Source: Alistipes communis (GTDB lineage Bacteria > Bacteroidota > Bacteroidia > Bacteroidales > Rikenellaceae). Taken from it: DNA of 64,000 nucleotides. Of this stretch, positions 42,045 to 52,084 are shown one piece after another (the stretch's first letter is position 1; every line of letters begins with the position of its first letter). The DNA lies in contig NZ_AP019735.1 of assembly GCF_006542665.1 (NCBI RefSeq), positions 2,728,001 to 2,792,000 on the forward strand, in the 5' to 3' direction. Position numbers and translations under genes: made by a program. A model generated the notes under the pieces. It did not search any database. It was given only the letters and a program-made list of their open reading frames with translations, and was not told the origin of the DNA.

Positions 42045-43424
42045 CTACTGCGCCGTTTCCGTTTCGCGTCCGCCGCCGAGGGCGTGGTAGAGCGTGACCA
42101 CGCTCTGCAATTCGGTGAAACGGTTGGCGACCTGCTGCAACTGCGCCGAGAGGAGCGACTGCCGTGCGGTCAGCACTTCGAGGTAGGTCGTCGAGCCGTG
42201 CTGCATCAGCAGCTCGGTGCTCTCGACGGCACGACGGAGCGATGCGACCTGCTGGTCGTAGAGCGTTGCCGACTCGCGTGCCGTCTGGCAGGCGGTCAGC
42301 GCATCGTTGACCTCTTGTCCGGCATTGAGAATCGTCTGCTCGTAGGCGAGCATCGCCTCCTGCTGCTGCGCTTTGGCGATCTTCACGCGCGCACGGTTGG
42401 CGCCGGCCTGGAAGATCGGCTGCAACAATTGTCCTGCGGCCGACAGAAGCAGCTTGCCGGGGTTGACGATCTGCGACCCTGCGCTGTTCGTCCAACCGGC
42501 CGTACCGCTGAGCGTAATCTGCGGATAGAGCGCCGATCGTGCTTCGGCCGTAGCGTAGTAGGCCGACATGAGCGAGTACTCGGCGCTGCGTACGTCGGGA
42601 CGGCGCGAGAGCAGTTGCACGGGGACGCCGATGAGCAGGTCGGCGGGCATCCGCTGGCTTTCGAGCGAGCCGCGCTCGATCTTGTGCGGAGTCTGCGCCA
42701 ACAGCGAACATAGGCTGTTTTCGGTCTCGCTGATCGACTGCGCGAGCTGCTTGACCGACGTCTCGACACTGTAATAGGCCGCTTCGTTCTGTGCGACGGC
42801 TGCTTCGGTCGCCATGCCCGCGTCCTTCATCGCACGGATGGCGTCGACTGCTTCACGCCATGCCGAGGCGGTCTCGTTGGCGATGGCGTATTGTTCGTCG
42901 AGCATGCAGAGCGTGAAGTAGAGGTTGGCCGTCGTGGCGATCAACTGCGTGCGAACGGCCTGGCGATACTCGATGCTCTGGTAGTAGAGCGCCTTGTTGC
43001 GGAGTTTGCCGTTGCGCAGCCGCGAGAAAATATCGATCTCCCAGCTGGCCGTCACGGGAAGGTTGTAAGTCCAAGTCCCCTTCGAATTGTCGAAACTGCT
43101 TACGCCGCCCTGGGGTGCGAGCGTGAAGGAGGGGAGCAGCGAGAGCCGTGCAGTGCGGAGCGTCGCTTCGGCCTCCTCGACCTGCAACTGTGCCGTGCGC
43201 AGATCGGTGTTGCGTACCAGCACCGTATCGATGAGCTGCTGCAACCGCTCGTCGGGGAAGAGCGCCCGCCAGTCGAGGTCGGCCAGCGAGGCCGTGTCGG
43301 TCGGAGTTACGGGCTCGCGGTAGATGCCGTCGGTCGTAACTTCGGGACGCGTGTAGGGTTTGTAGATGCCGCAGCCCGTCATAAGCAGGGCGACGGCTGC
43401 GAATAAACTATTTCGTATCATCAT
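42045..43424 (-). CDS. RND efflux outer-membrane factor (NodT/OprM-type lipoprotein)
   Basis: About 459 residues from the double ATG at 43424/43421, which gives a compact lipoprotein signal (LFAAVALLMTGC, Cys18); the frame also permits a start at 43445. Two OEP domains are seen: DWRALFPDERLQQLIDTVL, PSFTLAPQGG, LLSRRPDVRSAEYSLMSAYY and SLLSAQLQQVANRFTELQSV are family-typical. It forms the outer-membrane channel of the tripartite pump and overlaps the end of the pump gene. Confidence 0.92.
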   Translation of the reverse strand: MMIRNSLFAAVALLMTGCGIYKPYTRPEVTTDGIYREPVTPTDTASLADLDWRALFPDERLQQLIDTVLVRNTDLRTAQLQVEEAEATLRTARLSLLPSFTLAPQGGVSSFDNSKGTWTYNLPVTASWEIDIFSRLRNGKLRNKALYYQSIEYRQAVRTQLIATTANLYFTLCMLDEQYAIANETASAWREAVDAIRAMKDAGMATEAAVAQNEAAYYSVETSVKQLAQSISETENSLCSLLAQTPHKIERGSLESQRMPADLLIGVPVQLLSRRPDVRSAEYSLMSAYYATAEARSALYPQITLSGTAGWTNSAGSQIVNPGKLLLSAAGQLLQPIFQAGANRARVKIAKAQQQEAMLAYEQTILNAGQEVNDALTACQTARESATLYDQQVASLRRAVESTELLMQHGSTTYLEVLTARQSLLSAQLQQVANRFTELQSVVTLYHALGGGRETETAQ

Positions 43425-46400
43425 CGGTTTTTGCTTCTTCGTCAATAGGTTCTTTTTGATTCTCTTCGATCTCGGCCTGGATGCACCAATCGGGAGAGGT
43501 GAACTCCACCGGCTTGATCTTCTCCTGCAAGGTCTGGAAGACGATGAAGAGCGTAGGTACCAGGAACAGCAGCGCCAGCGTACCGACGATCATGCCGCCC
43601 ACGACGCCCGAACCGAGCGTGGAGTTGCCGTTGGCGCCGACACCGTGCGAGAGCATCAGCGGGATCATACCGAACACGCACGTAAGGACGGTCATCAGAA
43701 TCGGGCGCAGACGGGCTTTGGCGGCCGATACGGCGGCTTGCGTGAGGCTCATGCCTCCGGCGCGGCGGTCGGCGGCGTACTCGGTGATCAGAATGGCCGT
43801 TTTCGACAGCAGACCGATCAGCATGATGATACCCGTTTGGAGATAGATGTTGTTTTCGAGTCCCATCGCCTTGGCCATGAGGAACGAGCCTGTCAGACCG
43901 CACGGTACGGCGAGGATGACGGCGAACGGAACGAAGAAACTCTCGTAGAGCGCACTCAGGATGAGGTAGATCAGCAGAATACAGATACCGAAGATAATGG
44001 CCGTGTTGCTGCCGGTCTGCGCCTCCTCGCGCGTGATGCCGTCGAACTCGAATCCGTAGCCCTTCGGCAGCACCTCGGCGGCGACTTCGCGGATCGCCTG
44101 GATGGCGTCGCCCGACGAATAACCGCTGGCGGCCGTACCGTTCACGGCGATCGAGTTGTAGAGGTTGAAGCGGTTGAGCACTTCGGAACTGTATACGCGC
44201 GTCAGGTTCACGAACTGGCTCAGCGGCGCCATTTCGCCGCTGTCCGTGCGGACGTAGACGTTGTTGAGTGACTCCGTGTCGAGACGGTACTTCGGATCAG
44301 CCTGCAACGTCACGTAGTACATCTTCGAGAAGCGGTTGATGTTCGAAACGTACTGCCCGCCGTAGTAACCCGCCAGCGTCGAGAGTACCGTGCTCGGCGA
44401 CACGCCGGCGCGTTTGGCTTTCGCGGCGTCGATGTCGACCAGATACTGCGGGAAGTTGATGTTGAACGTCGAGTAGGCGCGTTCGATTTCGGGACGCTGG
44501 TTCAGCGCGCCGATGAATTTCAGGTAGATGTTGTAGAAATCGGTCAGCTCTCCGCCCGCCTTGTCCTGCAAGTTCAGCGAGAAGCCGGTCGAGGTTCCGT
44601 AACCCGAAATCATCGGCGGTGCGACGGCGAAGATCTGCGCATCCTTGATATCGGCCGTCCGGGCGTAGATCTGTCCGATGACGGCCTGTACGGCATCCGA
44701 CTTTTCGGGACGCTCGGCCCAGTCTTTGAGCTTGATGATACACATACCGTAGGACGATCCCTGTCCGGCGATCATGCCGTAACCGGCGACTTGCATGAAG
44801 TCGCGGATCTGGGGAATGTCCTCGATGCGGTCCGCAACCTGCTCCATGATCAGGTGCGTCTCGGCGAGTCCGGAACCCGGAGCGGCCGTCACGTTGACCA
44901 TGATCGTACCCTGGTCTTCATCGGGTACCAGACCCGTCTTGGTGGTATCCATCAGTATGACGAGCGCCACGAGGGCGAGTCCGAGCGTCGACCACATCAG
45001 CCACTTGTGCTTGATGAAGAGCAGCACGCCGTGCTTGTACTTGTTGACCATCGTACCGAACGTGGTGTTGAACGCCTTGCGGAAGCGGGCGGCGAAGTTG
45101 TCGCGCATCTGTCCGTTCTCGTCCATGTAGGGTTTCAGCAGCAGGGCGCAGAGCGCCGGCGAGAGCGTAAGGGCATTGACAGCCGAGATACCGACGGCCA
45201 CGGCCATCGTGATACCGAACTGGGTGTAGAAGATACCCGACGTTCCGCCCATCATAGCCACGGGAATGAAGACGGCCATGAAGACCAGCGTCGAGGTGAC
45301 GATGGCCGACGTGATGCCCGACATGGCGTCGATGGTGGCATGGTAGGAAGACTTGTATCCCACGTCGAATCGCGCCTGCACCGCCTCGACGACGATGATG
45401 GCATCGTCGACGACTGTACCGATCGCAAGCACCAGTGCGAAGAGCGTCAGCAGGTTGATCGAGAACCCGGCCACCGACAGGAATGCGAAGGTTCCAACGA
45501 GTGCTACGAGAATCGAAATCGTGGGGACGAGCGTCGAGCGGATGTCCTGCAAGAAGACGTAGACCACCAGCACCACGAGGATGATGGCTTCGATCAGCGT
45601 TTTGAGCACCTCGTTCATCGAGGCGTAAAGGAAGTCGTTCACACTTTGCAGGTGAGCGATTTCGATGCCTTTCGGCAGTTCGGCACGTACCTCTTCGAGC
45701 AGCGCTTCGACATCCTCGACGACCTGCGTGGCATTCGAACCGGCGGTCTGGAAGATCATCGTGCTGACGCCCGGGTGGCCGTTGGTATAGCCCTTGTAGG
45801 CATAGGATTCGCTGCCCAGCTCGATGTCGGCGACATCTTTCAGACGCAGCACCTCACCGTCGGGAAGCGAGCGGATGACGATCTGGCCGAACTCTTCGGG
45901 CGTTTCGTAACGTCCGCGGTATTTCATCGTATACTGGAACGTGTTCTCCGAGTTTTCGCCCAGCGTACCCGTGGCCGACTCGATGTTCTGTTCGGACAGT
46001 GCGGCCGTCACGTCCGACGGGATGAGCTTGTACTGCGCCATCACGTCGGGTTTCAGCCAGACGCGCATCGAATAGTCGGCGCCGAGCGTGAAGGCTTCGC
46101 CGACGCCCGGAATACGCAGGATACGCGGTTCGATGTTGATTTTCGAATAGTTGGAGAGGAACGTCTCGTCGTAGGAGTCGTCGGGACTGTACAGCGAGAA
46201 GATCTTTACCATGGAGGTCTGGCGCTTCATGGTCGAAACGCCGATCTGGGTTACGGCGGAGGGCAATTGTCCGGTGGCGCGGGAAACTTTGTTCTGTACG
46301 TTCACGGCCGCCATGTCGGGATCGGTACCCTGACGGAAATAGACGGTGACCGAGGCGCTGCCGACGGCTGCGCTGGAGGTGATGTAGGTCATGTTCTCCA

Positions 46401-46617
46401 CGCCGTTGATGGCCTGTTCGAGCGGTACGATGACCGACTTCTGGATCGTTTCGGCACTGGCGCCGGGGTAGCTGGCGCGGACCATGACCGTCGGAGGCGC
46501 GATATCGGGATACTGCTCGATGGGCAGCGTCGCAAGTCCGATGATACCGGCGATGACGATGACGATGGAGATGACCGACGCCAATACGGGTCGTTCGATA
46601 AAATGCTTGAGTGTCAT
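43408..46617 (-). CDS. RND efflux pump, AcrB/MexB (HAE1) type
   Basis: 1069 residues, normal length. N-terminal FIERPVLASVISIVIVIAGI and EQYPDIAPPTVMVRASYPGA, the GTVVDDAIIVVEAV motif with the proton-relay Asp pair of TM4, and C-terminal SALYESFFVPFAVILAVPCG and GANGNSTLGSGVVGGM are all diagnostic. Two large periplasmic loops and 12 membrane helices are expected. It exports drugs, bile salts or similar amphiphiles by proton antiport. It lies 3 bp after the adaptor gene. Confidence 0.96.
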   Translation of the reverse strand: MTLKHFIERPVLASVISIVIVIAGIIGLATLPIEQYPDIAPPTVMVRASYPGASAETIQKSVIVPLEQAINGVENMTYITSSAAVGSASVTVYFRQGTDPDMAAVNVQNKVSRATGQLPSAVTQIGVSTMKRQTSMVKIFSLYSPDDSYDETFLSNYSKINIEPRILRIPGVGEAFTLGADYSMRVWLKPDVMAQYKLIPSDVTAALSEQNIESATGTLGENSENTFQYTMKYRGRYETPEEFGQIVIRSLPDGEVLRLKDVADIELGSESYAYKGYTNGHPGVSTMIFQTAGSNATQVVEDVEALLEEVRAELPKGIEIAHLQSVNDFLYASMNEVLKTLIEAIILVVLVVYVFLQDIRSTLVPTISILVALVGTFAFLSVAGFSINLLTLFALVLAIGTVVDDAIIVVEAVQARFDVGYKSSYHATIDAMSGITSAIVTSTLVFMAVFIPVAMMGGTSGIFYTQFGITMAVAVGISAVNALTLSPALCALLLKPYMDENGQMRDNFAARFRKAFNTTFGTMVNKYKHGVLLFIKHKWLMWSTLGLALVALVILMDTTKTGLVPDEDQGTIMVNVTAAPGSGLAETHLIMEQVADRIEDIPQIRDFMQVAGYGMIAGQGSSYGMCIIKLKDWAERPEKSDAVQAVIGQIYARTADIKDAQIFAVAPPMISGYGTSTGFSLNLQDKAGGELTDFYNIYLKFIGALNQRPEIERAYSTFNINFPQYLVDIDAAKAKRAGVSPSTVLSTLAGYYGGQYVSNINRFSKMYYVTLQADPKYRLDTESLNNVYVRTDSGEMAPLSQFVNLTRVYSSEVLNRFNLYNSIAVNGTAASGYSSGDAIQAIREVAAEVLPKGYGFEFDGITREEAQTGSNTAIIFGICILLIYLILSALYESFFVPFAVILAVPCGLTGSFLMAKAMGLENNIYLQTGIIMLIGLLSKTAILITEYAADRRAGGMSLTQAAVSAAKARLRPILMTVLTCVFGMIPLMLSHGVGANGNSTLGSGVVGGMIVGTLALLFLVPTLFIVFQTLQEKIKPVEFTSPDWCIQAEIEENQKEPIDEEAKTDDDTK

Positions 46618-46620
46618 GGC

Positions 46621-47784
46621 CTATTCCTCCTTTGCGGTTTCGGGTTGAGCGGCTGCCTGGTCGGCAGAGGGTGCGGCGGCCTTCTGTGCCTTGGGCTGCA
46701 CGGGCGTGCCTTCGCGCATCAGACCCACGCCCTCGGCGACGATCACGTCGCCCGGTACCAGACCCGAATTGACGATGTACTCCCTGCCGTTCGAAATCCG
46801 GTCTACGGCGATCGCGGCCGACGTGGCTTTGCCGTCGACGACCTTATATACATATACCTTGTCCTGCAATTCGAAGGTCGCGGCCTGAGGGATTACGACG
46901 CACTGCTTGCGGACGTACGGCAGGATGATGTTGCCGGCCCCGCCGCTGTGGAGCAGCCCGTTCGGGTTGGGGAACGCCGCGCGGAGCTGCACGCTGCCCG
47001 TCGAGGTGTCGATGACGCCGCTGATGGCCTCGATGCGGCCCGCCTCGTCGTAGACCGACCCGTCGTTGAGACGCAACTGCACGTCGGGCATGTTTTTCAG
47101 CGTGTTGTCGATCGAACCGTACTCGCGCGTGAGGTTCAGCAGTTGGTTCTCGGTCATCGAGAAATAGACGTACATCTCCGAATTGTCCGATACGGTAGTC
47201 AGCGGCTGCGGCGTCGAAGGACCGACCAGCGCGCCCACCTTGTAGGGCAGTGTACCCACGATTCCGTCCGAGGGACTGGTCACGACCGTATAGGAGAGGT
47301 TGTTGGCGGCGTTCACGCGCTGTGCTTCGGCCTGTGCGAACTGCGCCTTGGCCGTCAACAGGTTGTTCTCGGCCGTCGAAAGGTCGAACTGCGAAACTAC
47401 CTTGCGTGCGAAAAGTTCCTTCTTGCTGTCGTAGGTCAGCTGAGCGGTCGCAACACTCGCCTTGGCGGCGGCGACGTTGGCTTCGGCCGTCTGCAACGCT
47501 GCCTTATAGGGAACCTGGTCGATGATGAAAAGCGTCTGTCCGCTGCGGACGCGCTGCCCCTCGTTTATGCAGACCTGGGCGATCTTGCCCGATACCTGCG
47601 CATAGATTGCGATATCCTGACGACCGCGGATCGTCGCCGAGTAATCCACCGGAATGGTACGGTCGGTCGTAGCCACTGTCAGGACGTCGTACTCCGAACT
47701 CTGGGATTGCATCGGCGCCTGACGACAGCCGAGCATGAAAAAGCAGCAGGCGAGTGCTGCTGCACGGATCGAATTTTTCTTCAT
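46621..47784 (-). CDS. RND efflux periplasmic adaptor (MFP) lipoprotein
   Basis: 387 residues from the ATG at 47784, chosen because it starts a lipoprotein signal ending FFMLGC (Cys20); the in-frame extension to 47883 is unlikely. ATIRGRQDIAIYAQVSGKIA and GQRVRSGQTLFIIDQVPYKA are the lipoyl domain, followed by a coiled-coil hairpin, a beta-barrel and a membrane-proximal domain. First gene of adaptor-pump-OMF. TATCTTTG on the minus strand (47818-47811) is a -7 box at a suitable distance. Confidence 0.94.
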   Translation of the reverse strand: MKKNSIRAAALACCFFMLGCRQAPMQSQSSEYDVLTVATTDRTIPVDYSATIRGRQDIAIYAQVSGKIAQVCINEGQRVRSGQTLFIIDQVPYKAALQTAEANVAAAKASVATAQLTYDSKKELFARKVVSQFDLSTAENNLLTAKAQFAQAEAQRVNAANNLSYTVVTSPSDGIVGTLPYKVGALVGPSTPQPLTTVSDNSEMYVYFSMTENQLLNLTREYGSIDNTLKNMPDVQLRLNDGSVYDEAGRIEAISGVIDTSTGSVQLRAAFPNPNGLLHSGGAGNIILPYVRKQCVVIPQAATFELQDKVYVYKVVDGKATSAAIAVDRISNGREYIVNSGLVPGDVIVAEGVGLMREGTPVQPKAQKAAAPSADQAAAQPETAKEE

Positions 47785-47941
47785 GTTTCGTTTTTCCTTT
47801 TTAATCGCGACAAAGATAGGCAAAAGCCGTAGAACATCCGGTTTCAAAAAATGGGCGGAATTTTTCAAAACGTGAACTATCATGGGCTTTTTTGCCGAAT
47901 TTTATCTATTTTTGTGACGTATTTATGTCAAAAACGAGGAT

Positions 47942-48772
47942 ATGATCGAATTATTGTTATCCGACGAACAATCTTTTTCAGTGGAGGATACGAATTTGTC
48001 CGCTTTTCTGAAACGTCCCGTTCGGGTGAATGGCGGCGCCGTGTTCCTGTGCACGGCCGGCCGTGCGGTCGTATCGGTCAATGTCGAGGAACATGCGATC
48101 GAGTGCGATACGGAGGTGGTGCTGCTGCCCGACATGGTCTTCATGCTCGTCGAGGCGAGCGCCGACTTCCGCGTGATCTTTTACGCTTCGAGCATCCAAG
48201 TGTTCGACGGAGCGATGCAGCGGCTCGATACCGAATGTTTCCACTATCTGGAAACCCATCCGGCGATCCGGCACCGCGGGGAGACGGCCCGCGGGGTGAA
48301 AAACCTTTATTCCGTGGTATTGGCCGCCAGCGCGGAGACGGAGAACATCTACCGTTCGCAGATCATGTACCTGCTGATGCGTCATATCCTACTGAACGTT
48401 TGCGACAAGGTCCGGCGGAACTACATCCGTTATCAGGAGGAGGGCGCCCATCGCAAGCGGGAACTTTACGATCGCTTCGTGAAGTTGATCGCCGAGCATT
48501 TCATCGAGCGGCGCGACGTGGCCTTCTATGCCGGAAAACTCTGTATTTCGATGAGTTACCTGGCCTCCGTGACGCGCACGCTGACCGGCGAGACCCCCAA
48601 GGAGATGATCGACAAGTGGATCGTACACGAAATCAAACTGATGCTCATGTTTTCCGATCTTTCGCTGCAACAGATCGCCGATCGGATGCACTTCCCCGAC
48701 CAGTCCTATCTGGGGCGTTTCTTCAAACGCCATACGGGAAGTTCGCCTCTTGCCTACCGCAATGCGAAGTAG
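47942..48772 (+). CDS. AraC-family transcriptional regulator
   Basis: 276 residues. An N-terminal cupin-like sensor domain (~10-110) is followed by two C-terminal helix-turn-helix units: DVAFYAGKLCISMSYLASVT and SLQQIADRMHFPDQSYLGRF, then the FFKRHTGSSPLAYR signature. It is divergent from the efflux operon across 157 bp and is the obvious candidate regulator (inference). TATTTTTG at 47907-47914 may be its -7 box. Confidence 0.92.
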   Translation: MIELLLSDEQSFSVEDTNLSAFLKRPVRVNGGAVFLCTAGRAVVSVNVEEHAIECDTEVVLLPDMVFMLVEASADFRVIFYASSIQVFDGAMQRLDTECFHYLETHPAIRHRGETARGVKNLYSVVLAASAETENIYRSQIMYLLMRHILLNVCDKVRRNYIRYQEEGAHRKRELYDRFVKLIAEHFIERRDVAFYAGKLCISMSYLASVTRTLTGETPKEMIDKWIVHEIKLMLMFSDLSLQQIADRMHFPDQSYLGRFFKRHTGSSPLAYRNAK

Positions 48773-48872
48773 GCCGAATCGGTAAAAGTGGTAACGAAAT
48801 CCGTAATCCGTGTAGGTCGTGCAGTGCGGAATCTCCGTAATTTTGCATCGTGAACCTAAAAACGAAGAGACG

Positions 48873-50144
48873 ATGAGAAGAATCGCATGTCGGCAGGCAG
48901 TCGTTTTTGCACTGCTGATCGGTTCGGCAGGAACAATTCATGCACAGGAAAACACGATGAGAGAGAATCCTATCTTTGGGCAGATCTTCCCGCAGGGCGA
49001 GAAGCTGCCGGAGGAATTTTCGGCCTATTTTATCGGTCAGGCCTACCGTGCGCCGCTGGTGCGCGACGAGGCGTTGAACTGTCCGGTGTCGAACGTGACT
49101 TTCAGTCCCGGATGCCGCAACAACTGGCATAGCCATACCGGAGGGCAGCTGCTGCTTGTCACGGCCGGCCGGGGCTATTATCAGGAACGGGGTGAACCGG
49201 CGCGGCTGTTGTTGCCGGGAGATGTGGTGGAGATCGCTCCCGACGTGGAGCACTGGCACGGAGCGGCACCCGACAGCTGGTTTGCGCATCTGGCCGTCGA
49301 GACCAATCCGCAGACCAACAAGAATAGGTGGCTCGAACCGGTGGACGACGCGCAGTATGCAGCGGCGACCGCCGGGACGGAGGAATTCCGCAGCCGGATG
49401 TCCCGGACGGCGCTCCGCAATTTCGATGCGTTGTTGCCGGCATGCAAGTCGGAGTTGGAACAGAGCGATCCCGAACTGGCGGAGATCGTCGGCAATTTCG
49501 CCTTCGACGAGGTGTTGCGTTACGGAGAACTCGACGAGCGGACGCGCAGAATGACCCTTCTCGCTTCGGCGATCGCCTTGCAGGCGGAGGGGGTCTACCG
49601 CTCGCTGCTCGACGCGGCGCTCGACGGCGGCGTGACGCCCGTCGAGGTGAAGGAGATTTTGTATCAGGCCGTGCCTTACGTCGGTTTGGCCAGGACCTTC
49701 GATTTCATCGGCATAGCCAACGATGTGCTGCGGCGACGGGGCGTGACGTTGCCGTTGGAGGGGCAGTCGACCGTTTCGCCCGATGACCGCTTCGAAAAGG
49801 GACTGGCCGTACAGCGATCGATCTTCGGCGAACGGATCGATCGGATGCACGAGGAAGCACCGGAGAATCAGGTGCATATCCAGCGCTATCTGTCTGCCGA
49901 TTGTTTCGGCGACTATTACACGCGCGGCGGGTTGGATGTGAAGACTCGTGAACTGCTTACTTTTTCGATGCTCGTGTCGCTGGGCGGTTGCGAATCGCAG
50001 GTGAAAGGGCATATTCAGGGCAATGCGAACGTCGGTAACGGCAAGGCGACACTGCTGGCCGTCGTTACGCAGCTGCTTCCCTACATTGGTTACCCGCGCA
50101 CGCTCAATGCGATCGCCTGTCTGAACGAAGTGATTCCCGAATAG
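48873..50144 (+). CDS. Exported cupin plus double carboxymuconolactone decarboxylase fusion
   Basis: 423 residues from ATG 48873, which begins a signal peptide (cut near IHAQE); an earlier in-frame ATG at 48819 precedes the TAATTTTG box (48838-48845) and is unlikely. A cupin domain has the metal-type motif CRNNWHSHTGGQLLLV and later VEHWHGAAP. Two CMD/AhpD-like domains follow (ELDERTRRMTLLASAIALQA; GGLDVKTRELLTFSMLVSLG with the GGCESQVKGHIQGN active-site-like segment). AhpD-like proteins act in peroxide defence or ring opening; the substrate is unknown. One base pair separates it from the next gene. Confidence 0.85.
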   Translation: MRRIACRQAVVFALLIGSAGTIHAQENTMRENPIFGQIFPQGEKLPEEFSAYFIGQAYRAPLVRDEALNCPVSNVTFSPGCRNNWHSHTGGQLLLVTAGRGYYQERGEPARLLLPGDVVEIAPDVEHWHGAAPDSWFAHLAVETNPQTNKNRWLEPVDDAQYAAATAGTEEFRSRMSRTALRNFDALLPACKSELEQSDPELAEIVGNFAFDEVLRYGELDERTRRMTLLASAIALQAEGVYRSLLDAALDGGVTPVEVKEILYQAVPYVGLARTFDFIGIANDVLRRRGVTLPLEGQSTVSPDDRFEKGLAVQRSIFGERIDRMHEEAPENQVHIQRYLSADCFGDYYTRGGLDVKTRELLTFSMLVSLGGCESQVKGHIQGNANVGNGKATLLAVVTQLLPYIGYPRTLNAIACLNEVIPE

Positions 50145-51263
50145 ATGAGAAAAACGATTCGCCGTATGTCCGCAATCCTCTTGTCGATCGTCGTGTTGCT
50201 CGCTGCGGCGGGGATCGCATTCGTCAATCAGCGGAGTTTCGGCCGCTTGCCGCGCGGCGAGCGGTTGGAGCGTATCCGCCGTTCGCCCAATTACCGCGAC
50301 GGGCAGTTCCGCAACCTGCATCCTACGCCGCAGATGACTTCCGACAAAGGGTTTGCGGGCAGCATGTGGGGTATTCTCTTCGGGAGTAAAGAGCGCCGCG
50401 AACCGGCGTCGGCGCTTCCGGTGCTGAAACCCGATCTGCACCGTTTGGAGCGGGCGGAGGATGCGTTGGTGTGGTTCGGCCATTCGTCCTATCTGCTGCA
50501 ATTGGACGGGGTGCGTCTTCTGGTCGATCCTGTGCTGACCGACAAGTGGCCGATGTCGCTGTTCTTTTCTCCCTTCAAGGGTACGGACGTCTTTTCTCCG
50601 GAGGACATGCCCGATGTCGACTGCCTGATCGTCACGCACGACCATTGGGATCATCTGGATTACCGTACCGTAATGCAGTTGAAAGAGCGTATCGGCAGGG
50701 TAGTCTGTCCGCTGGGCGTGGGGGAGCATTTCGAGTATTGGGGATTCAATTCTGACCGGATCGTCGAACTGGATTGGAACGAGAGCTGCGGCTTGTCGGA
50801 CGGGTTCCGGATCCACTGCCTGCCTGCGCGCCATTTTTCAGGGCGCGGGTTGCAGCGCAACCGTTCGCTCTGGGCCTCGTTTTTAGTGGAGAGCCCTTCG
50901 CGGCGGGTCTATCTTGCAGGCGACGGTGGTTACGATGCGCACTTCGCCGAGATCGGCCACCGGTTCGCGCCGATCGACCTGGCGGTGGTGGAGAACGGGC
51001 AGTACAACGCCGACTGGCGTTACATTCATCTGATGCCCGAAAAATTGCCGGATGCGATCCGCGACCTGCGCCCGGCACGTGTGCTGACGGTGCATCACTC
51101 GAAATTCGCGCTGAGCCGCCATGCGTGGGACGAACCGCTGAAAAACGCCGCCGAAGCGGCGGCAGGCGACGGGTTCGTGCTGTTGCAACCGATGATCGGA
51201 GAGATCGTGCCGCTGGCCGATACCGTCAGGCGTTACGAGGCATGGTGGCGAGGGATCGATTGA
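50145..51263 (+). CDS. Metallo-beta-lactamase-fold hydrolase (UlaG/NAPE-PLD-like)
   Basis: 372 residues. An N-terminal membrane anchor (ILLSIVVLLAAAGIAFVN) precedes an MBL domain with WFGHSSYLLQLDG, VTHDHWDHLDY (HxHxDH), LPARHFSGRG, YLAGDGGYD and a final HHSKF metal ligand. The layout matches membrane-tethered NAPE-PLD/RomA-like enzymes of unknown substrate. Tightly coupled to the cupin-CMD gene; the flavodoxin gene follows after 31 bp. Confidence 0.85.
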   Translation: MRKTIRRMSAILLSIVVLLAAAGIAFVNQRSFGRLPRGERLERIRRSPNYRDGQFRNLHPTPQMTSDKGFAGSMWGILFGSKERREPASALPVLKPDLHRLERAEDALVWFGHSSYLLQLDGVRLLVDPVLTDKWPMSLFFSPFKGTDVFSPEDMPDVDCLIVTHDHWDHLDYRTVMQLKERIGRVVCPLGVGEHFEYWGFNSDRIVELDWNESCGLSDGFRIHCLPARHFSGRGLQRNRSLWASFLVESPSRRVYLAGDGGYDAHFAEIGHRFAPIDLAVVENGQYNADWRYIHLMPEKLPDAIRDLRPARVLTVHHSKFALSRHAWDEPLKNAAEAAAGDGFVLLQPMIGEIVPLADTVRRYEAWWRGID

Positions 51264-51294
51264 TTGACCGAATCATAGATAATTAGGTAAAAAG

Positions 51295-51831
51295 ATGAAA
51301 AAACGAATTTTGCTACTTTCGTCTTCTCCACGCCGGCACGGGAATTCCGACCGGCTGTGCGACGAGTTCCTGCGCGGGGCGCGGGAGGCGGGGCACGACG
51401 CGGAGAAGATCTCGCTGCGCGACTGCCGGATCGGTTACTGCACCGGTTGCGGCGTCTGCTACGATACCCGAACCTGTCCGCAACGGGACGATGCGGCGCA
51501 GATCGTCGGGAAGATGATCGCGGCCGACGTGATCGTACTGGCTACGCCGGTCTATTTCTATACGATGAGCGCCCAGATGAAGACGCTGATCGATCGTTGC
51601 TGCGCACGTTACACCGAGATGACGGGCAAGGAGTTTTATTTTATCGTGGCGGCGGCCGACGACAGCAAGGCTGCCATGGAACGGACGATCGACGGTTTCC
51701 GCGGTTTTTTGGACTGTCTCGACGATTCCCGCGAATGCGGTACGATCTACGGCGTCGGGGCGTGGAAAATCGGTGAGATCGAGGGTAGTCCGGCCATGAA
51801 ACAGGCCTACGATGCGGGGTTGAATTGCTGA
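51295..51831 (+). CDS. Flavodoxin-like NAD(P)H-dependent FMN reductase
   Basis: 178 residues. RILLLSSSPRRHGNSDRLCDEFLRGA is the FMN-phosphate loop; CRIGYCTGCGVCYDTRTCPQ is the Cys-rich insert of the iron-sulfur flavoprotein-like/MdaB group, and LATPVYFYTMSAQMKTLIDR the second FMN-binding segment. It probably reduces quinones or related substrates. Last gene of the cupin-CMD, MBL, reductase unit. Confidence 0.87.
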   Translation: MKKRILLLSSSPRRHGNSDRLCDEFLRGAREAGHDAEKISLRDCRIGYCTGCGVCYDTRTCPQRDDAAQIVGKMIAADVIVLATPVYFYTMSAQMKTLIDRCCARYTEMTGKEFYFIVAAADDSKAAMERTIDGFRGFLDCLDDSRECGTIYGVGAWKIGEIEGSPAMKQAYDAGLNC

Positions 51832-51862
51832 ATACGCGGGGCCGTCATTCGGACGATGCGAC

Positions 51863-51898
51863 AACGGAGCGGAGCGGCGATCGCCGCTCCGCTCCGTT
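51863..51898. terminator. Perfect palindromic hairpin after the reductase gene
   Basis: AACGGAGCGGAGCGGCGA (51863-51880) is followed immediately by its exact reverse complement (51881-51898), then a short T run. Confidence 0.8.
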
Positions 51899-52084
51899 TG
51901 CTCTGCGAAAAGCGCCGGACGCCTGTACGTCTTGGGTTCGGTGGCGCGCGGCGAAATGACGGATTGCGCCGGCTGTTCCCGACGGAGGGCTTTCAAATGT
52001 CCGGTGATGCGTGCGGGATACGTCGCGCATCTGAACGATAAGTAAAATATAAGACGCCGTAACACGACACAGGAAAACCAAGCG

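Noticed and set aside
44791..47832. 1013-codon plus-strand frame opposite the RND pump and adaptor
   Set aside because: His/Asp/Arg-rich antisense artefact; the minus-strand genes have full family motifs.
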